A stretch of 64,000 nt of DNA from Candidatus Thermoflexus tengchongensis (GCA_016842085.1 JAEVEX010000015.1:1-64000), one strand, 5' to 3'. Numbered from the stretch's first letter, positions 34,175 to 43,925 are shown. Numbers and translations: made by a program. The notes: generated by a model from the letters alone, not told the origin.

Positions 34175-35026
34175 TCAAGGAACGACAGGCAGCCCCATCC
34201 GCTCCAGACACTCCGCCAGGGCCTCCGTCCAGGGTCGCATGGGGTCACGGCCCTGCAGCTCCAGCACGTAGTTCCGCAGCGGTGTCCGGTCCGGCCGTGG
34301 GGCGCGCCGGCCGGACACCGCGGACAGGCGGATGGCTTCCTCCGGGTTCCGCCCCAGCATCGACAGGATCACCCGGGCCATCTCATAGCGAGAGGCCGCG
34401 CCGTGATTCACCAGGTGATAGACCCCATAGGCGGGATACTCCAGAAGGCGCAGAAGGCCCCGGGCAAGGTCCAGCACGGAAGTGGGCGAGCTGGTCTGGG
34501 CAATCCCCCCCACCGGTTCCCCTCGCTGGATGCGTTCCACGGTTTGGGTCACGAAATGACGGCCCCATGGGGCGAAAAGCCACGCCGTCCGCACGATGAA
34601 ATGCCGCGGGCAGAGGGTCCGCACGGCCTCCTCAGCCATCCATTTGCTCCGCCCGTAGATATTGATCGGGTTGGGGGAGTCGAATTCGGTATAGGGGGTT
34701 CCTTTGGTGCCATCGAACACATAATCCGTGCTGATGAAGATCATGGTAGCTCCGATCTCATAAGCGGCCGCGGCCAGGCAGGCGGTGCCCACCGTGTTCA
34801 CCCGGAACGCGAGATCCGGATCCGACTCGCAACGGTCCACGTCCGCAATCGCGGCCGCGTGGAGGATGACCTGCGGACGGATCTGCCGGACCGCCTCGAA
34901 AATCTGGGGCGGCCGGGCGAGATCCAGCTCCGCATGGGGTGGCGCGATCACTTCATGCTGCGAGCTCCAGATTTCCAGAACGGCTCGCCCCAGCATCCCG
35001 GTCCCACCGGTGAGCAGCACCCGCAT
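34175..35026 (-). CDS. rfbD: dTDP-4-dehydrorhamnose reductase-like protein
   Basis: A 283-residue short-chain dehydrogenase of the RfbD/RmlD family, which uses NAD(P)H to reduce dTDP-4-keto-rhamnose. It begins MRVLLTGGTGMLGRAV (dinucleotide-binding loop), followed by HAAAIADVDRCESDPDLAFR, ISTDYVFDGTKGTPYTE (catalytic Ser-Tyr region) and YGRSKWMAEE with the YxxxK motif. ATG 35026 follows GGAGGAGG. It converges with topA, the two stops only 10 bases apart. Other rml genes are absent from the window, apart from the RmlC-like cupin. Confidence 0.9.
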   Translation of the reverse strand: MRVLLTGGTGMLGRAVLEIWSSQHEVIAPPHAELDLARPPQIFEAVRQIRPQVILHAAAIADVDRCESDPDLAFRVNTVGTACLAAAAYEIGATMIFISTDYVFDGTKGTPYTEFDSPNPINIYGRSKWMAEEAVRTLCPRHFIVRTAWLFAPWGRHFVTQTVERIQRGEPVGGIAQTSSPTSVLDLARGLLRLLEYPAYGVYHLVNHGAASRYEMARVILSMLGRNPEEAIRLSAVSGRRAPRPDRTPLRNYVLELQGRDPMRPWTEALAECLERMGLPVVP

Positions 35027-35163
35027 CGCGCCTCCTCCACGAAAGATCACGATCGCGCTCGTTCCTTTTCGAGAGGGGCAGACTGCCTTCGGCGGCCTCC
35101 AACTCCCGAACGATTCCTCCCTTCTCCCTCGCTGGCCCGGGAGGGCCGGCGGCTGCCTCGGGC

Positions 35164-36807
35164 CTAAAAATACCGGGCCGACAGGATGCCCGGCGGCAGC
35201 GGCTGGGTGCGGACGTTCAGGCAGGCCGGTCGCCCCGCCGCGGCCATCCGGGCCAGGGCAGGCCGGATGTCCTCCGGGCGCTCCACCAGCTCCCCGTACC
35301 CCCCGAATGCTTCGACGATCCGATCATAACGGGTAGGGGCCAGGGCGGTCGCCACAGCGCGAGCTTCCCCCACCATTTCGATCTGGGGCCGACGGATCTG
35401 GCTCCAGGCCGCATCATTGGCCACCACGCTCATGATGGGAAGGCGAAAGCGTACCGCCGTATCGAACTCAAAACCGTTAAACCCGAAGGCCCCATCCCCG
35501 AAGAGCACCAGGACCCGCCGATCCGGATACGCCAGCTGCGCCGCGATCGCGAACGGAACCCCGATCCCCAGACATCCAAAGGGCCCGGGATCCATCCAGT
35601 TCTCCGGCTGATAAACGGGGAGGATACGGGAAGCGGCCGCTACGATATCTCCCCCGTCGCCGATGACGATGGTCCGATCGTCTATGAAATGGGCCAGCTC
35701 ATGGCACAACCGCAGCGGATGGATGGGGATATCCGCGGCGTCCTTCCCCTGGGCCCAGAAGGCCGCCTCGGTTTCCTCGATCTCCCGCAGCGCCTCCCGC
35801 CACGCCGTCCACCGCCGGCCCGGATGGCGGGCCTGCATCGCCTGCCGCCACTCCTCCAGGATGATCCCGATATCCCCCACCAGCCCCAGGTCCACCGGCC
35901 GGTTGTGCCCGATCACCGTGGGCTCCAGATCCACGTGGATGATCCGCGCCGTTGAGGCGATCTCCTGCCCGAATTTCAGCCGGAAATCAAACTCCCCACC
36001 GACCAGGATGAGGAGGTCCGTCTGAGCGAAAGCCTTGCGCCGGGCGTGCTGGAAGAACTGCGGCGAATCCGGCGGCAGGGTTCCCCGGGCCATTCCATTT
36101 GTAAACAGAGGAAGATCCAGCTCCTCCACAAACCGGGCGAGGGCTCCATAGGCATTGCACCAGCGGATGGCACTTCCCGCCATCACCACCGGCCGTTCGG
36201 CTTCGGAGAGCATGGCCGCCGCGTGCTCCAGCGCCGGCTTCGCCGGGCCGGGCCGCGGGACATTTCGTTCGAAGCGCGGAAAAGCCACATGGCGCTCATC
36301 GACAAACCGGAAGAGGACATCCAGGGGGATCTCCAGGAAGACGGGGCCGGGGCGGCCGCTTAGCGCATGGCGGAGGGCGACCTCGATGAACTCCGGGATC
36401 CGCTCGGTCTCATAGACGGCCCCGGCCCACTTGGTGATCGGCCGCATGACCGCCACATGATCCATCTCCTGCAGAGAGCCCCGGCCGAGCTGGGCGAAGG
36501 GCCCCTGGCCGCCGATGACCAGCACCGGGCTGCTGGCCCGGAAGGCGTTGGCCACCCCGGTGACGCTGTCGGTGACCCCGGGGCCGGCGGTCACCACCGC
36601 CACCCCAGGCCGGCCGGTCAGGCGAGCCCATGCATCGGCAGCGTGAACGGCAGCCTGCTCATGGCGGACATCGATGATGCGGATCCCTTCATCGAGGCAC
36701 CCGTCGTAGATGGGCAAGATGTGGCCGCCACACAGGGTGAAAACCACCTCCACCCCTGCGGCCTTCAGGGCCTTTGCGACCAGCCGCCCTCCGTGCACGC
36801 TCGACAT
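35164..36807 (-). CDS. Thiamine pyrophosphate-dependent enzyme, acetolactate synthase-like
   Basis: A 547-residue ThDP enzyme with the usual three domains. Cofactor-activating Glu lies in [18 protein letters not shown], the PP domain shows [15 protein letters not shown] followed by ANDAAW, and the central domain contains a Rossmann-like fold. The sequence resembles acetolactate synthase large subunits and 2-hydroxyacyl-CoA lyases ([10 protein letters not shown]). No small regulatory subunit gene is adjacent, so the specific reaction is uncertain. A possible -10 (TAAAAT, 36863-36858) lies about 55 bases upstream. ATG 36807 follows AGGAGGGAAGG. Confidence 0.85.
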   Translation of the reverse strand: MSSVHGGRLVAKALKAAGVEVVFTLCGGHILPIYDGCLDEGIRIIDVRHEQAAVHAADAWARLTGRPGVAVVTAGPGVTDSVTGVANAFRASSPVLVIGGQGPFAQLGRGSLQEMDHVAVMRPITKWAGAVYETERIPEFIEVALRHALSGRPGPVFLEIPLDVLFRFVDERHVAFPRFERNVPRPGPAKPALEHAAAMLSEAERPVVMAGSAIRWCNAYGALARFVEELDLPLFTNGMARGTLPPDSPQFFQHARRKAFAQTDLLILVGGEFDFRLKFGQEIASTARIIHVDLEPTVIGHNRPVDLGLVGDIGIILEEWRQAMQARHPGRRWTAWREALREIEETEAAFWAQGKDAADIPIHPLRLCHELAHFIDDRTIVIGDGGDIVAAASRILPVYQPENWMDPGPFGCLGIGVPFAIAAQLAYPDRRVLVLFGDGAFGFNGFEFDTAVRFRLPIMSVVANDAAWSQIRRPQIEMVGEARAVATALAPTRYDRIVEAFGGYGELVERPEDIRPALARMAAAGRPACLNVRTQPLPPGILSARYF

Positions 36808-37118
36808 CTCCTTCCCTCCTCTCAGGATCCGGATCGATGCGTGATCTGCACAGCCTCATTTTAACGCAACCGGGGATCTGCCTCGAAGGAGAAATCGCGA
36901 AAACCATCCGGCTTTGTCTCCCGGCGATCAGAGAGGAGCACGGCCAGCGACCCGATCATGAGGGGAGAGAAGCCAGATATCCTCAGGAGTTGCGCAGCCG
37001 GCCTCTTCCGGGGGCCATCCCGCCTTCCTGATATCGGAGCCCAACCGGGTAAGTTGTAATGCTCCAGACTCCAGCGCCAGGCCGGCCTCAAAAGCTCCCA
37101 TGGAGAACCGCTAACGAT
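36808..37118. other. Intergenic region between the TPP enzyme and the metal transporter operon
   Basis: The region separates divergent genes. Apart from the TPP-enzyme -10 at 36858-36863 and the metal-operon promoter starting at 37119, nothing firm was seen. Confidence 0.4.
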
Positions 37119-37147
37119 TTGACATCGTTTTTAGGCTTGGCTAAATT
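37119..37147 (+). promoter_or_regulatory. Promoter of the metal ABC transporter operon
   Basis: TTGACA (37119-37124), 17-base spacer, TAAATT (37142-37147). The spacer and -10 are covered by a palindrome, which points to repression. Confidence 0.8.
37130..37145. promoter_or_regulatory. DtxR/MntR-like operator
   Basis: TTTAGGCTTGGCTAAA is an imperfect dyad (TTTAG.C and G.CTAAA), close to DtxR/MntR-type sites. It overlaps the spacer and -10 of the promoter, so a metal-loaded repressor bound here would shut the operon. Confidence 0.65.
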
Positions 37148-37200
37148 TATGAGAGGATAAACCCAACCTGCTCGTAAGGCTATCCTTTGAGGAGATGCCC

Positions 37201-38160
37201 GTGCGCGATCGGACCCGGTGGGGATGGGGATGGCGGATCCTGCTGATCGCTGCCGCCCTGTGGGGGCTGAGCTCCTGCGCGCCCACGGAGCGGCGGGCTC
37301 AGGCGGCCGAGCTGGCGAACCGCCGCATCCGGGTGACCGCCACGACCACCCTGGTGGCGGACCTGGTCCGCCAGATCGGTGGCGATCGGGTGGAAGTGAC
37401 CTCCCTGATGGGGCCGGGCGTGGATCCCCATCTTTATAAAGCCCGGGAGAGCGATGTCTGGAAACTGATGCGGGCGGACCTCATCGTCTATCACGGCCTG
37501 CATCTGGAGGCTCGCATGGCCGATGTGCTGGCCGGCATGGCCCGCTGGGTCCCGGTGGTGGCGGTGGGCGAGGCGATCCCCCCCGAACAACTTCGTTATC
37601 CCCCCGGGGAGAAGATCCCGGACCCCCACATCTGGTTCGACGTCCGTCTCTGGAAACGGGCGGCGGAGCCGGTGGCTCAGGCGCTGAGCCGTCTGGATCC
37701 GACCCACGCCCCCCTGTATCAGGCCCGTCTTCTCGCCTACCAGCAGGAGCTGGATGCGCTGGATGCCTGGATCCGGAGGGAGGTGCAGCGAATCCCTTCG
37801 GAACAGCGGGTGCTGGTAACTTCCCATGACGCCTTTGGATACTTCGGCCAGGCTTACGGGTTCGAGGTCAGGGGTCTGCTGGGGATCAGCACGGCCTCGG
37901 AGGCCGGGCTGGCGGATGTGCAGGCCCTGGCGGATTTCCTGGCCCAACGGCGAATCCGGGCGATCTTCGTGGAGACCAGCGTTCCCACCCGATACCTGGA
38001 GGCCGTGCAGGAGGCCACGCGCGCCCGGGGGTGGAGGGTGCGCGTCAGCGGCCCGCTCTTCTCCGATGCCCTGGGCGAACCGGACTCTCCGGAAGGCACC
38101 TACACCGGCATGATCCGTTACAACGTCCGAACGATCGTTCAGGCCCTGCAGGGAGAGTAG
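37201..38160 (+). CDS. Metal-binding lipoprotein of an ABC importer (TroA/ZnuA family)
   Basis: A 319-residue exported substrate-binding protein with lipobox LSSC (Cys26). Candidate metal ligands: His in GVDPHLY, His in DPHIWFDV, His in SHDAFGYFG and Asp in LFSDALG. This His-His-His-Asp set is the TroA type, seen in Zn/Mn importers. GTG 37201 has GAGGAG 6 bases upstream; an ATG at 37195 is too close to that site. It is the first gene of the metal operon. Zinc or manganese is likely; the sequence cannot decide. Confidence 0.9.
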   Translation: MRDRTRWGWGWRILLIAAALWGLSSCAPTERRAQAAELANRRIRVTATTTLVADLVRQIGGDRVEVTSLMGPGVDPHLYKARESDVWKLMRADLIVYHGLHLEARMADVLAGMARWVPVVAVGEAIPPEQLRYPPGEKIPDPHIWFDVRLWKRAAEPVAQALSRLDPTHAPLYQARLLAYQQELDALDAWIRREVQRIPSEQRVLVTSHDAFGYFGQAYGFEVRGLLGISTASEAGLADVQALADFLAQRRIRAIFVETSVPTRYLEAVQEATRARGWRVRVSGPLFSDALGEPDSPEGTYTGMIRYNVRTIVQALQGE

Positions 38161-38163
38161 AGG

Positions 38164-38937
38164 ATGGCTACCTTTCTGTCTGCCCGCCACGAACCCCCAG
38201 CGCCCGGCGATGGACCGGTGATCAAGGTGACGGACCTGACTGTGATGTATGGGGACCGTCCGGTGCTCTGGGATGTGGACTGGGAAGTCCCCGCCGGGGT
38301 GTTGATGGCCGTCGTGGGCCCCAACGGGGCCGGGAAGACCACCATGCTCCGGACGATCCTGGGCCTGGTCCGACCCGTTGCGGGCTCGATCACGGTTTTC
38401 GGACGCCCGCCGGCGGAGGCCCGACGGTGGATCGCTTACGTTCCCCAGCGGACCGCCGTGGATTGGGATTTCCCGGCCACGGTGCTGGATGTGGTGCTGA
38501 TGGGGCGCTATAGCCATCTGGGCTGGGTGCGTCGTCCGGGGGCCCAGGATCGGGAGCGAGCACTGGAGGCCCTCGCCCAGGTGGGGATGGTCCACCTGGC
38601 CCATCGCCAGATCGGACAGCTCTCCGTGGGCCAGCAGCAACGGGTCTTTGTGGCCCGGGCTCTGGCTCAGGACGCGTGGCTTTACCTGATGGATGAACCC
38701 TTTGCGGGAGTGGATGCGACCACGGAGCAGGCCCTGATCGAGGTGCTTCGGGGCCTGAAGGCTGCGGGGCGCACCGTGATCGTCGTGCATCACGATCTCC
38801 AGACCGTCCCCCTCTACTTCGACTGGGTGACCCTTCTGAATGTGCGCTGCGTGGCATGGGGGCCGGTGACGACCGTATTCACCGCCGATTATCTCCGTCA
38901 GACCTACGGGGAGCGAGCCGGCATCCTCTCCGGATAG
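38164..38937 (+). CDS. Metal ABC transporter ATP-binding protein (TroB/ZnuC family)
   Basis: A 257-residue ATPase. Walker [10 protein letters not shown] at about 52-60, signature [16 protein letters not shown], Walker [12 protein letters not shown] and switch His in VVHHDLQTV. The Q-loop region reads [20 protein letters not shown], typical of Mn/Zn importers (WDFP motif). It starts 3 bases after the stop of the binding protein, so translational coupling is likely. Confidence 0.94.
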   Translation: MATFLSARHEPPAPGDGPVIKVTDLTVMYGDRPVLWDVDWEVPAGVLMAVVGPNGAGKTTMLRTILGLVRPVAGSITVFGRPPAEARRWIAYVPQRTAVDWDFPATVLDVVLMGRYSHLGWVRRPGAQDRERALEALAQVGMVHLAHRQIGQLSVGQQQRVFVARALAQDAWLYLMDEPFAGVDATTEQALIEVLRGLKAAGRTVIVVHHDLQTVPLYFDWVTLLNVRCVAWGPVTTVFTADYLRQTYGERAGILSG

Positions 38938-39070
38938 GGCTTTACGCTGCCGGGTTCGAATGGAGGGACGGGATGGCCTCTTCCCCCGGGAAGAGCCATC
39001 GGCGTAACTCCGAGCCTGTTCGGGACATGGGTCAGGCGGCTGATCTTTCTCAGCATGGAGATCCCACCCG

Positions 39071-39961
39071 ATGGGGTTCGTTTTCCTGATGGATCCAACT
39101 TTCCGTCTGGTTGCAACCGGCTCCGCCCTGATCGGAGCGGTCGGGGGGGTCCTGGGGACCTTCGCGCTGCTCCGCCGCCAGAGCTTGCTGGGGGATGCCA
39201 TGAGCCATGCGGCGTTACCCGGGATCGTCCTGGCTTTCCTGCTGACGGGGAGCCGGGATCTTCCCCTCCTGCTGGTCGGGGCCTCCCTCAGCGCGTGGCT
39301 GGGGGCGCTCCTCGTGGTTCTGATCACCCACCGTTCCCGGATCCGGCCGGATGCCGCCCTGGGCCTGGTGCTCTCGGTCTTTTTCGGGATCGGGATGGCG
39401 CTCCTGACCGTGGCCCAGCGGCGGCCCACGGCGGCGCAGGCCGGTCTGGAGCGTTTCCTGTTCGGGCAGGCGGCCCTGATGCTTCCGCAGGATGTCGAGT
39501 GGATCGCGCGGACGGCGGCCCTGATCTTTCTCCTGATCTTCCTGTTCTGGAAGGAATTCAAGGTCCTGGCCTTCGATCCGGCCTTCGCCGCTGCGATGGG
39601 CCTTCCGGTGATGGCGCTGGATATCCTGCTCACGACGCTGACCGTTCTCGCGATCGCCCTGGGGCTCCAGGCGGTGGGGGTGGTGCTGACGAGCGCGGTG
39701 CTGGTCGCCCCGGCCGCCGCCGCCCGCCAATGGACGAACCGGCTGGAACGGATGGTGGTCCTGGCCGGAGGGTTCGGAGCCCTGGCGGGGGTTCTGGGAA
39801 CCCTCCTGAGCACCTGGATCGGCCGGCTTCCGACCGGCCCGGTGATCGCCCTGTGCGCATCGGGGATCGCCCTGTTTTCCCTTTTGTTCGCACCGCGCCG
39901 TGGACTGGCATGGACCGTGAAATCTCCCGGAGGGAAGCGTCGTGCTGGCCCCTCAGGTTGA
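39071..39961 (+). CDS. Metal ABC transporter permease (TroC/ZnuB family)
   Basis: A 296-residue permease with about eight or nine helices. The family stretch GVLGTFALLRRQSLLGDAMS followed by HAALPG is present, as is FKEFKVLAFDPAFAAAMG-like sequence (FWKEFKVLAFDPAFA). ATG 39071 follows GGAG at about 10 bases; an in-frame ATG at 39089 is possible. A 133-base gap separates it from the ATPase. Its end overlaps the start of a second permease by 20 bases, implying coupled translation. Confidence 0.92.
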   Translation: MGFVFLMDPTFRLVATGSALIGAVGGVLGTFALLRRQSLLGDAMSHAALPGIVLAFLLTGSRDLPLLLVGASLSAWLGALLVVLITHRSRIRPDAALGLVLSVFFGIGMALLTVAQRRPTAAQAGLERFLFGQAALMLPQDVEWIARTAALIFLLIFLFWKEFKVLAFDPAFAAAMGLPVMALDILLTTLTVLAIALGLQAVGVVLTSAVLVAPAAAARQWTNRLERMVVLAGGFGALAGVLGTLLSTWIGRLPTGPVIALCASGIALFSLLFAPRRGLAWTVKSPGGKRRAGPSG

Positions 39962-41081
39962 GATCATGCTGGTCGCCGCCCTGGCGGGGGCGGCGTGCGC
40001 GCTGCCCGGCGTCTTCCTGTTCCTGCGGCGGATGTCCCTGGTCGGGGATGCCATCAGCCATGCCATCCTGTTCGGGATCGTGGCCGCTTTCCTGATCGTC
40101 CGGGATCTCCGCTCCCCCTGGCTGATGATCGGCGCGGCCGGGACCGGGGTGCTCACCGCGGTGGCGGTGGATGCTTTGCGCCGGACGGGCCGGGTGAAAG
40201 AGGACGCGGCCCTGGGGCTGGTGTTCCCCGCCCTGTTCAGCCTGGGCGTGGTGGGGATCGCCCGGGGGGTGGGCAACATCCACCTGGATCTCGACGCCGT
40301 GCTTCTGGGGGAACTGGCGTTTGCGCCCTTCGATCGTCTGACCTGGGGTGGATGGGACCTGGGGCCTCGGGGAGCCTGGGTTATGGGTGGGTTACTGCTC
40401 CTGAATCTGGTTCTGATCCTCGCTTTCTACAAAGAATTCATGCTCTCGGCGTTCGATCCCGACCTGGCAACGATTTTCGGCTTTCAGCCGGCGGTGTTAC
40501 ATAACGTGTTGATGGGGATGACCGCCCTGACGGTGGTCGCCGCCTTCGACGTGGTCGGCGTGGTGCTGGTGGTGGCGATGCTGGTGGTTCCTGCTGCAAC
40601 CGCCGCCCTTCTCACCGATCGTCTGGCCCCTATGCTGGGGCTATCGGTCCTCCTGGGCCTCCTCATGGCTCTGGGCGGTTACGGCCTGGCCTACGCCCTG
40701 GATCTCTCCATCGCGGGCTCCATGGCCACCGTTGGCGGAATCCTGTTTGCCCTCGCCTTCCTGGGGGCGCCCGCCCATGGGCTCATTGCCCAGGCTCGCC
40801 AAGCCGCGCGGCAGCGGGAACGGCTGGCCCAGCAGATGCTGGTCATCCACCTGCTGAGCCATGAGGGGACCGAAGCGGAGCGGGAGGAGAATTGCATTCG
40901 GACGCTGCCGGCGCATCTGCGCTGGGATCCCGCTTTCGCGGAGCGGGTGATCGTTCGGGCAGAACGAGCGGGATGGGTAGTGCGGGAGGGCGATCTGCTC
41001 CGGGTGACCGAAGCCGGGCGTCAGGCGGCGCAGGAGATCCTGGGCGCGAATGGTGGAGCGCCCTCCCACCCTCCATCATAG
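39942..41081 (+). CDS. Metal ABC transporter permease fused to a C-terminal winged-helix domain
   Basis: A 379-residue protein. Residues about 1-285 are a second Mn/Zn-type permease (RRMSLVGDAISHAILFG and FYKEFMLSAFDPDLAT). From about 290 the sequence leaves the membrane and forms a winged helix: QQMLVIHLLSHEG, then RAERAGWVVREGDLLRVTEA, the pattern of DtxR/MntR-type wings. The metal-binding second domain of DtxR is absent. In Chlamydia a homologous permease is fused to the repressor YtgR. GTG 39942 follows GGAGGG by 7 bases. It might sense metal or bind the operator at 37130-37145. Confidence 0.85.
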   Translation: MLAPQVEIMLVAALAGAACALPGVFLFLRRMSLVGDAISHAILFGIVAAFLIVRDLRSPWLMIGAAGTGVLTAVAVDALRRTGRVKEDAALGLVFPALFSLGVVGIARGVGNIHLDLDAVLLGELAFAPFDRLTWGGWDLGPRGAWVMGGLLLLNLVLILAFYKEFMLSAFDPDLATIFGFQPAVLHNVLMGMTALTVVAAFDVVGVVLVVAMLVVPAATAALLTDRLAPMLGLSVLLGLLMALGGYGLAYALDLSIAGSMATVGGILFALAFLGAPAHGLIAQARQAARQRERLAQQMLVIHLLSHEGTEAEREENCIRTLPAHLRWDPAFAERVIVRAERAGWVVREGDLLRVTEAGRQAAQEILGANGGAPSHPPS

Positions 41082-41201
41082 CGGAACCGGGCGACCCCAA
41101 CCGCTCCCGTCCGAGGCCGTTTCATCCTTCGCGGGCTTGCATGCCCTTGCTCCGAAAAATAGCGAAGATAGGCGGAAGAGCAAGCCATCATGGGGGCCTC
41201 C

Positions 41202-41413
41202 TTTTGGAGTGCGGCGGCTCGACGCTTTTGGAGTGCGGCGGCTCGACGCCGCTCTGGTATGAAAGCGGCACCCAGGCGCCGCACCCCCAAATAGGCGGCG
41301 GCTCGACGCCGCTCTGGTATGAAAGCGGCACCCAGGTGCCGCACTCCCAAATGGGCGGCGGCTCGACGCCGCTCTGACGAAAGCGGCACCAAGGTGCCGC
41401 ACCCCCAAATAGG
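41202..41413. repeat. Tandem repeat, 60-base period
   Basis: Units beginning at about 41241, 41301 and 41361 repeat at exactly 60 bases, with two partial copies before them. Each holds palindromes of the GGCGGCTCGACGCCGC type and GGCACCCAGGTGCC type. There are no unique spacers, so it is not CRISPR. It lies between the metal operon and hppA. Confidence 0.85.
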
Positions 41414-41435
41414 CGTCCCTCCCATCCTGTTCCCC

Positions 41436-41465
41436 TTGACCCTTCCTTCCGGTATCCTGTAGAAT
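41436..41465 (+). promoter_or_regulatory. Promoter of hppA
   Basis: TTGACC (41436-41441), 18-base spacer, TAGAAT (41460-41465). It lies immediately after the repeat block; the gene begins about 55 bases downstream after AGGGAGGTG. Confidence 0.75.
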
Positions 41466-41524
41466 GAGTTTGCGTCTTTCCTCACATTCCCCCACTCTTC
41501 CGAAACCCTTAGGGAGGTGCGCGG

Positions 41525-43837
41525 ATGACCTGGCATGGGCTCACGCCGTTTGAGTTCTACGCGGTGCTGGCCGTGCTCGGGGTGGCCGTGGTGAGCCTGA
41601 TCTTCGCCTGGATCCTCCGGACGGAGGTCATGCGCCACCCGAAGGGCACGCCGAAGATGCAGGAGGTCTGGGAGGCCATTCGGGAGGGAGCCGAGGCCTA
41701 TCTGCGCCGGCAGCTCATGAGCATCCTGCCGTTCATGGGCCTCCTGAGTGTGTTGCTGTTCCTCAGCGTTTACATCGTTCCCCCCTCACCGGAAGCGCGG
41801 GAGGTCTTTCCGCAGCTGGATGAGAACACCCTGCGGCTGGTGATGGGGCTGGGCCGGGCGGTCGCTTTCCTTCTGGGTGCCGGGTTCTCCCTGGCGGTCG
41901 GCCAGCTGGGGATGCGAATGGCGGTCCAGGGGAACATCCGGGTGGCCGAGGCCGCGCGGACCCGCGGGTATGAAGCGGCCCTGCGCCTGGCCTACCGGGC
42001 TGGCACCATCACCGGGATGCTGACCAACGGCCTGGGGTTGCTGGGCGGCTCCATCATCTTCCTGATTTTCGGGATCGCCGCGCCGGACGCCCTCCTGGGC
42101 TTTGGATTCGGCGGGACGCTGCTGGCCCTGTTCATGCGGGTGGGCGGTGGCATCTACACCAAAGCCGCCGATGTGGGGGCGGACCTGGTCGGCAAGGTGG
42201 AGATGGATGTCCCGGAGGATGACCCCCGCAACGCGGCGGTGGTGGCCGATCTGGTGGGCGACAACGTGGGCGACTGCGCCGGGATGGCCGCGGACATCTT
42301 TGAGTCCTATGAGGTCACCATGGTCTCGGCCATGATCCTGGGCCTGGCGGTCCGCGCGGTCGACCCGAACCACTCGATGGTCTGGATCATCTTCCCGCTG
42401 CTGGCCCGGGCGGTGGGGGTGATCGCCTCGATCCTCAGCACATACACCGTGGGCGGCGTGGCCGGCCGCCGGGGGGACGCGCTGCGGGCCATCAGCCGGG
42501 GCTTCTTCATCGGGGCCGTTCTCTCCTTCCTGGGCTTCGGGACGATCGGCCTGCTCTACGCGAAGGACTGGCGGGTCGTGGCCTCGACGACCGTGGGGCT
42601 GATCCTTTCCATTATCATTGAGCGGCTGACCGATTACTTCACCAGTACGGAGCGGGCTCCGGTGGGCGAGATCGAGAAGGCCACCCGCGCCGGCCCGGCC
42701 ACCACGATCCTCAGCGGCCTGGCCGTGGGCTATGAATCCACGGTGTGGGCCATCGTGGTCATCGCCCTCACCATCGCCACCTCCACGCTGATCTACTGGG
42801 GCCTGCCGCCGGTTTACGTGCTTTACGGGGTCTCCCTCACCGGCATCGGGCTGCTGATGCTCACTGGCAACGTGGTGGGGATGGACTCCTACGGGCCGGT
42901 GACCGACAACGCAGGGGGGATCGCGGAGATGGCCGGGCTGGAGGAATCAGCCCAGGAAGTGCTGGCGGATCTGGATGCGGTGGGCAACACCACGAAGGCC
43001 ACCACCAAGGGCCTGGCCATCGCGACCGCCGTGATCGCTGCCGTGGCCCTCTTCGGCTCTTACCTTACGGATGTGAGCAAGGTTCAGGCCCAGCTCGGGC
43101 AGGTGCCCACCCTGCAGGACGTCGGGATCCGGATCGACCACCCGCTGGTGTTCGTGGGCCTGCTGCTGGGTGGGGCGCTGCCGTGGCTCTTTTCCTCCTT
43201 CGCCATCCGGGCCGTGAGCCGTGCCGCCACCCTGATCGTGGAGGAAGTGCGGCGCCAGTTCCGCATCCCGGGGGTTCTGGAGGGAACGGTCAAGCCGGAC
43301 TACGCCCGGGTGGTTTCGATCTGCACCCTGGCCGCCCAGAAGGAACTCCTCTCCCTGGCGCTGCTGTCGGTCGCCACCCCGCTGGTGGTGGGCCTGGTGC
43401 TCCAGGTGGAGGCCCTGGGCGCCTTCCTGGCGGGGTCCATCCTGGTCGGGCAGCTGCTGGCGGTCTTTATGGCCAACGCCGGGGCGGCATGGGATAACGC
43501 CAAGAAGCGGGTGGAGAACGAGCCCCGGGATCCCGCCCGCAACCTGGGCAAAGGAAGTGAGCGCCACAAGGCCAGCGTGGTCGGCGACACCGTCGGTGAT
43601 CCGTTGAAGGATACCGCCGGTCCGGCCATCAACCCGATGATCAAGGCCGTGAACCTCGTCTCTGTGCTGGCCGCGCCGATCATCGTTCAGTTCCGGGGCG
43701 TGCTCACCCTGGGAACCCTGCTGGCCATCGGCGCCGCCGTGGTGGTGCTCCTCGTGGTGCTCCTCTGGGTGGTCTGGCAGAGCAAGCGGGAGGTGCCGGA
43801 GCTGGCTGGGGCTCCGGCTTCCGGGTCGGGACAGTGA
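41525..43837 (+). CDS. hppA: Membrane-bound proton-pumping pyrophosphatase
   Basis: A 770-residue protein with about 16 helices that uses PPi hydrolysis to pump protons (or sodium). The catalytic stretch reads DLVGKVEMDVPEDDPRNAAV, then VGDNVGDCAGMAADIFESYE, and a later KGSERHKASVVGDTVGDPLK region. At the potassium-dependence site the sequence is GNTTKATTKG: lysine at position 491, the pattern of K+-independent enzymes. ATG 41525 follows GGGAGGTG. It is a single-gene unit. Na+ or H+ specificity cannot be decided from what I can see. Confidence 0.96.
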   Translation: MTWHGLTPFEFYAVLAVLGVAVVSLIFAWILRTEVMRHPKGTPKMQEVWEAIREGAEAYLRRQLMSILPFMGLLSVLLFLSVYIVPPSPEAREVFPQLDENTLRLVMGLGRAVAFLLGAGFSLAVGQLGMRMAVQGNIRVAEAARTRGYEAALRLAYRAGTITGMLTNGLGLLGGSIIFLIFGIAAPDALLGFGFGGTLLALFMRVGGGIYTKAADVGADLVGKVEMDVPEDDPRNAAVVADLVGDNVGDCAGMAADIFESYEVTMVSAMILGLAVRAVDPNHSMVWIIFPLLARAVGVIASILSTYTVGGVAGRRGDALRAISRGFFIGAVLSFLGFGTIGLLYAKDWRVVASTTVGLILSIIIERLTDYFTSTERAPVGEIEKATRAGPATTILSGLAVGYESTVWAIVVIALTIATSTLIYWGLPPVYVLYGVSLTGIGLLMLTGNVVGMDSYGPVTDNAGGIAEMAGLEESAQEVLADLDAVGNTTKATTKGLAIATAVIAAVALFGSYLTDVSKVQAQLGQVPTLQDVGIRIDHPLVFVGLLLGGALPWLFSSFAIRAVSRAATLIVEEVRRQFRIPGVLEGTVKPDYARVVSICTLAAQKELLSLALLSVATPLVVGLVLQVEALGAFLAGSILVGQLLAVFMANAGAAWDNAKKRVENEPRDPARNLGKGSERHKASVVGDTVGDPLKDTAGPAINPMIKAVNLVSVLAAPIIVQFRGVLTLGTLLAIGAAVVVLLVVLLWVVWQSKREVPELAGAPASGSGQ

Positions 43838-43880
43838 AGGGGGAGCTCCGGGAGCCGAGGGGGCGTCCCATCTTCCACGG

Positions 43881-43925
43881 GGCTGGATCGGTGGCCTCGG
43901 GCCATCCGGTCCAGCCTCTTTATTT
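43881..43925 (+). terminator. Probable terminator after hppA
   Basis: A hairpin with outer arms GGCTGGA/TCCAGCC and inner TGGCC/GGCCA, followed by TCTTTATTT. The stem is interrupted, so strength is uncertain. Confidence 0.65.

Noticed and set aside
38940-38985. tRNA-like GGTTCGAAT sequence
   Set aside because: No acceptor, D or anticodon stems can be built around it.
41202-41413. Possible CRISPR array
   Set aside because: The repeats are directly tandem with a 60-base period and no unique spacers, and no cas gene is present.
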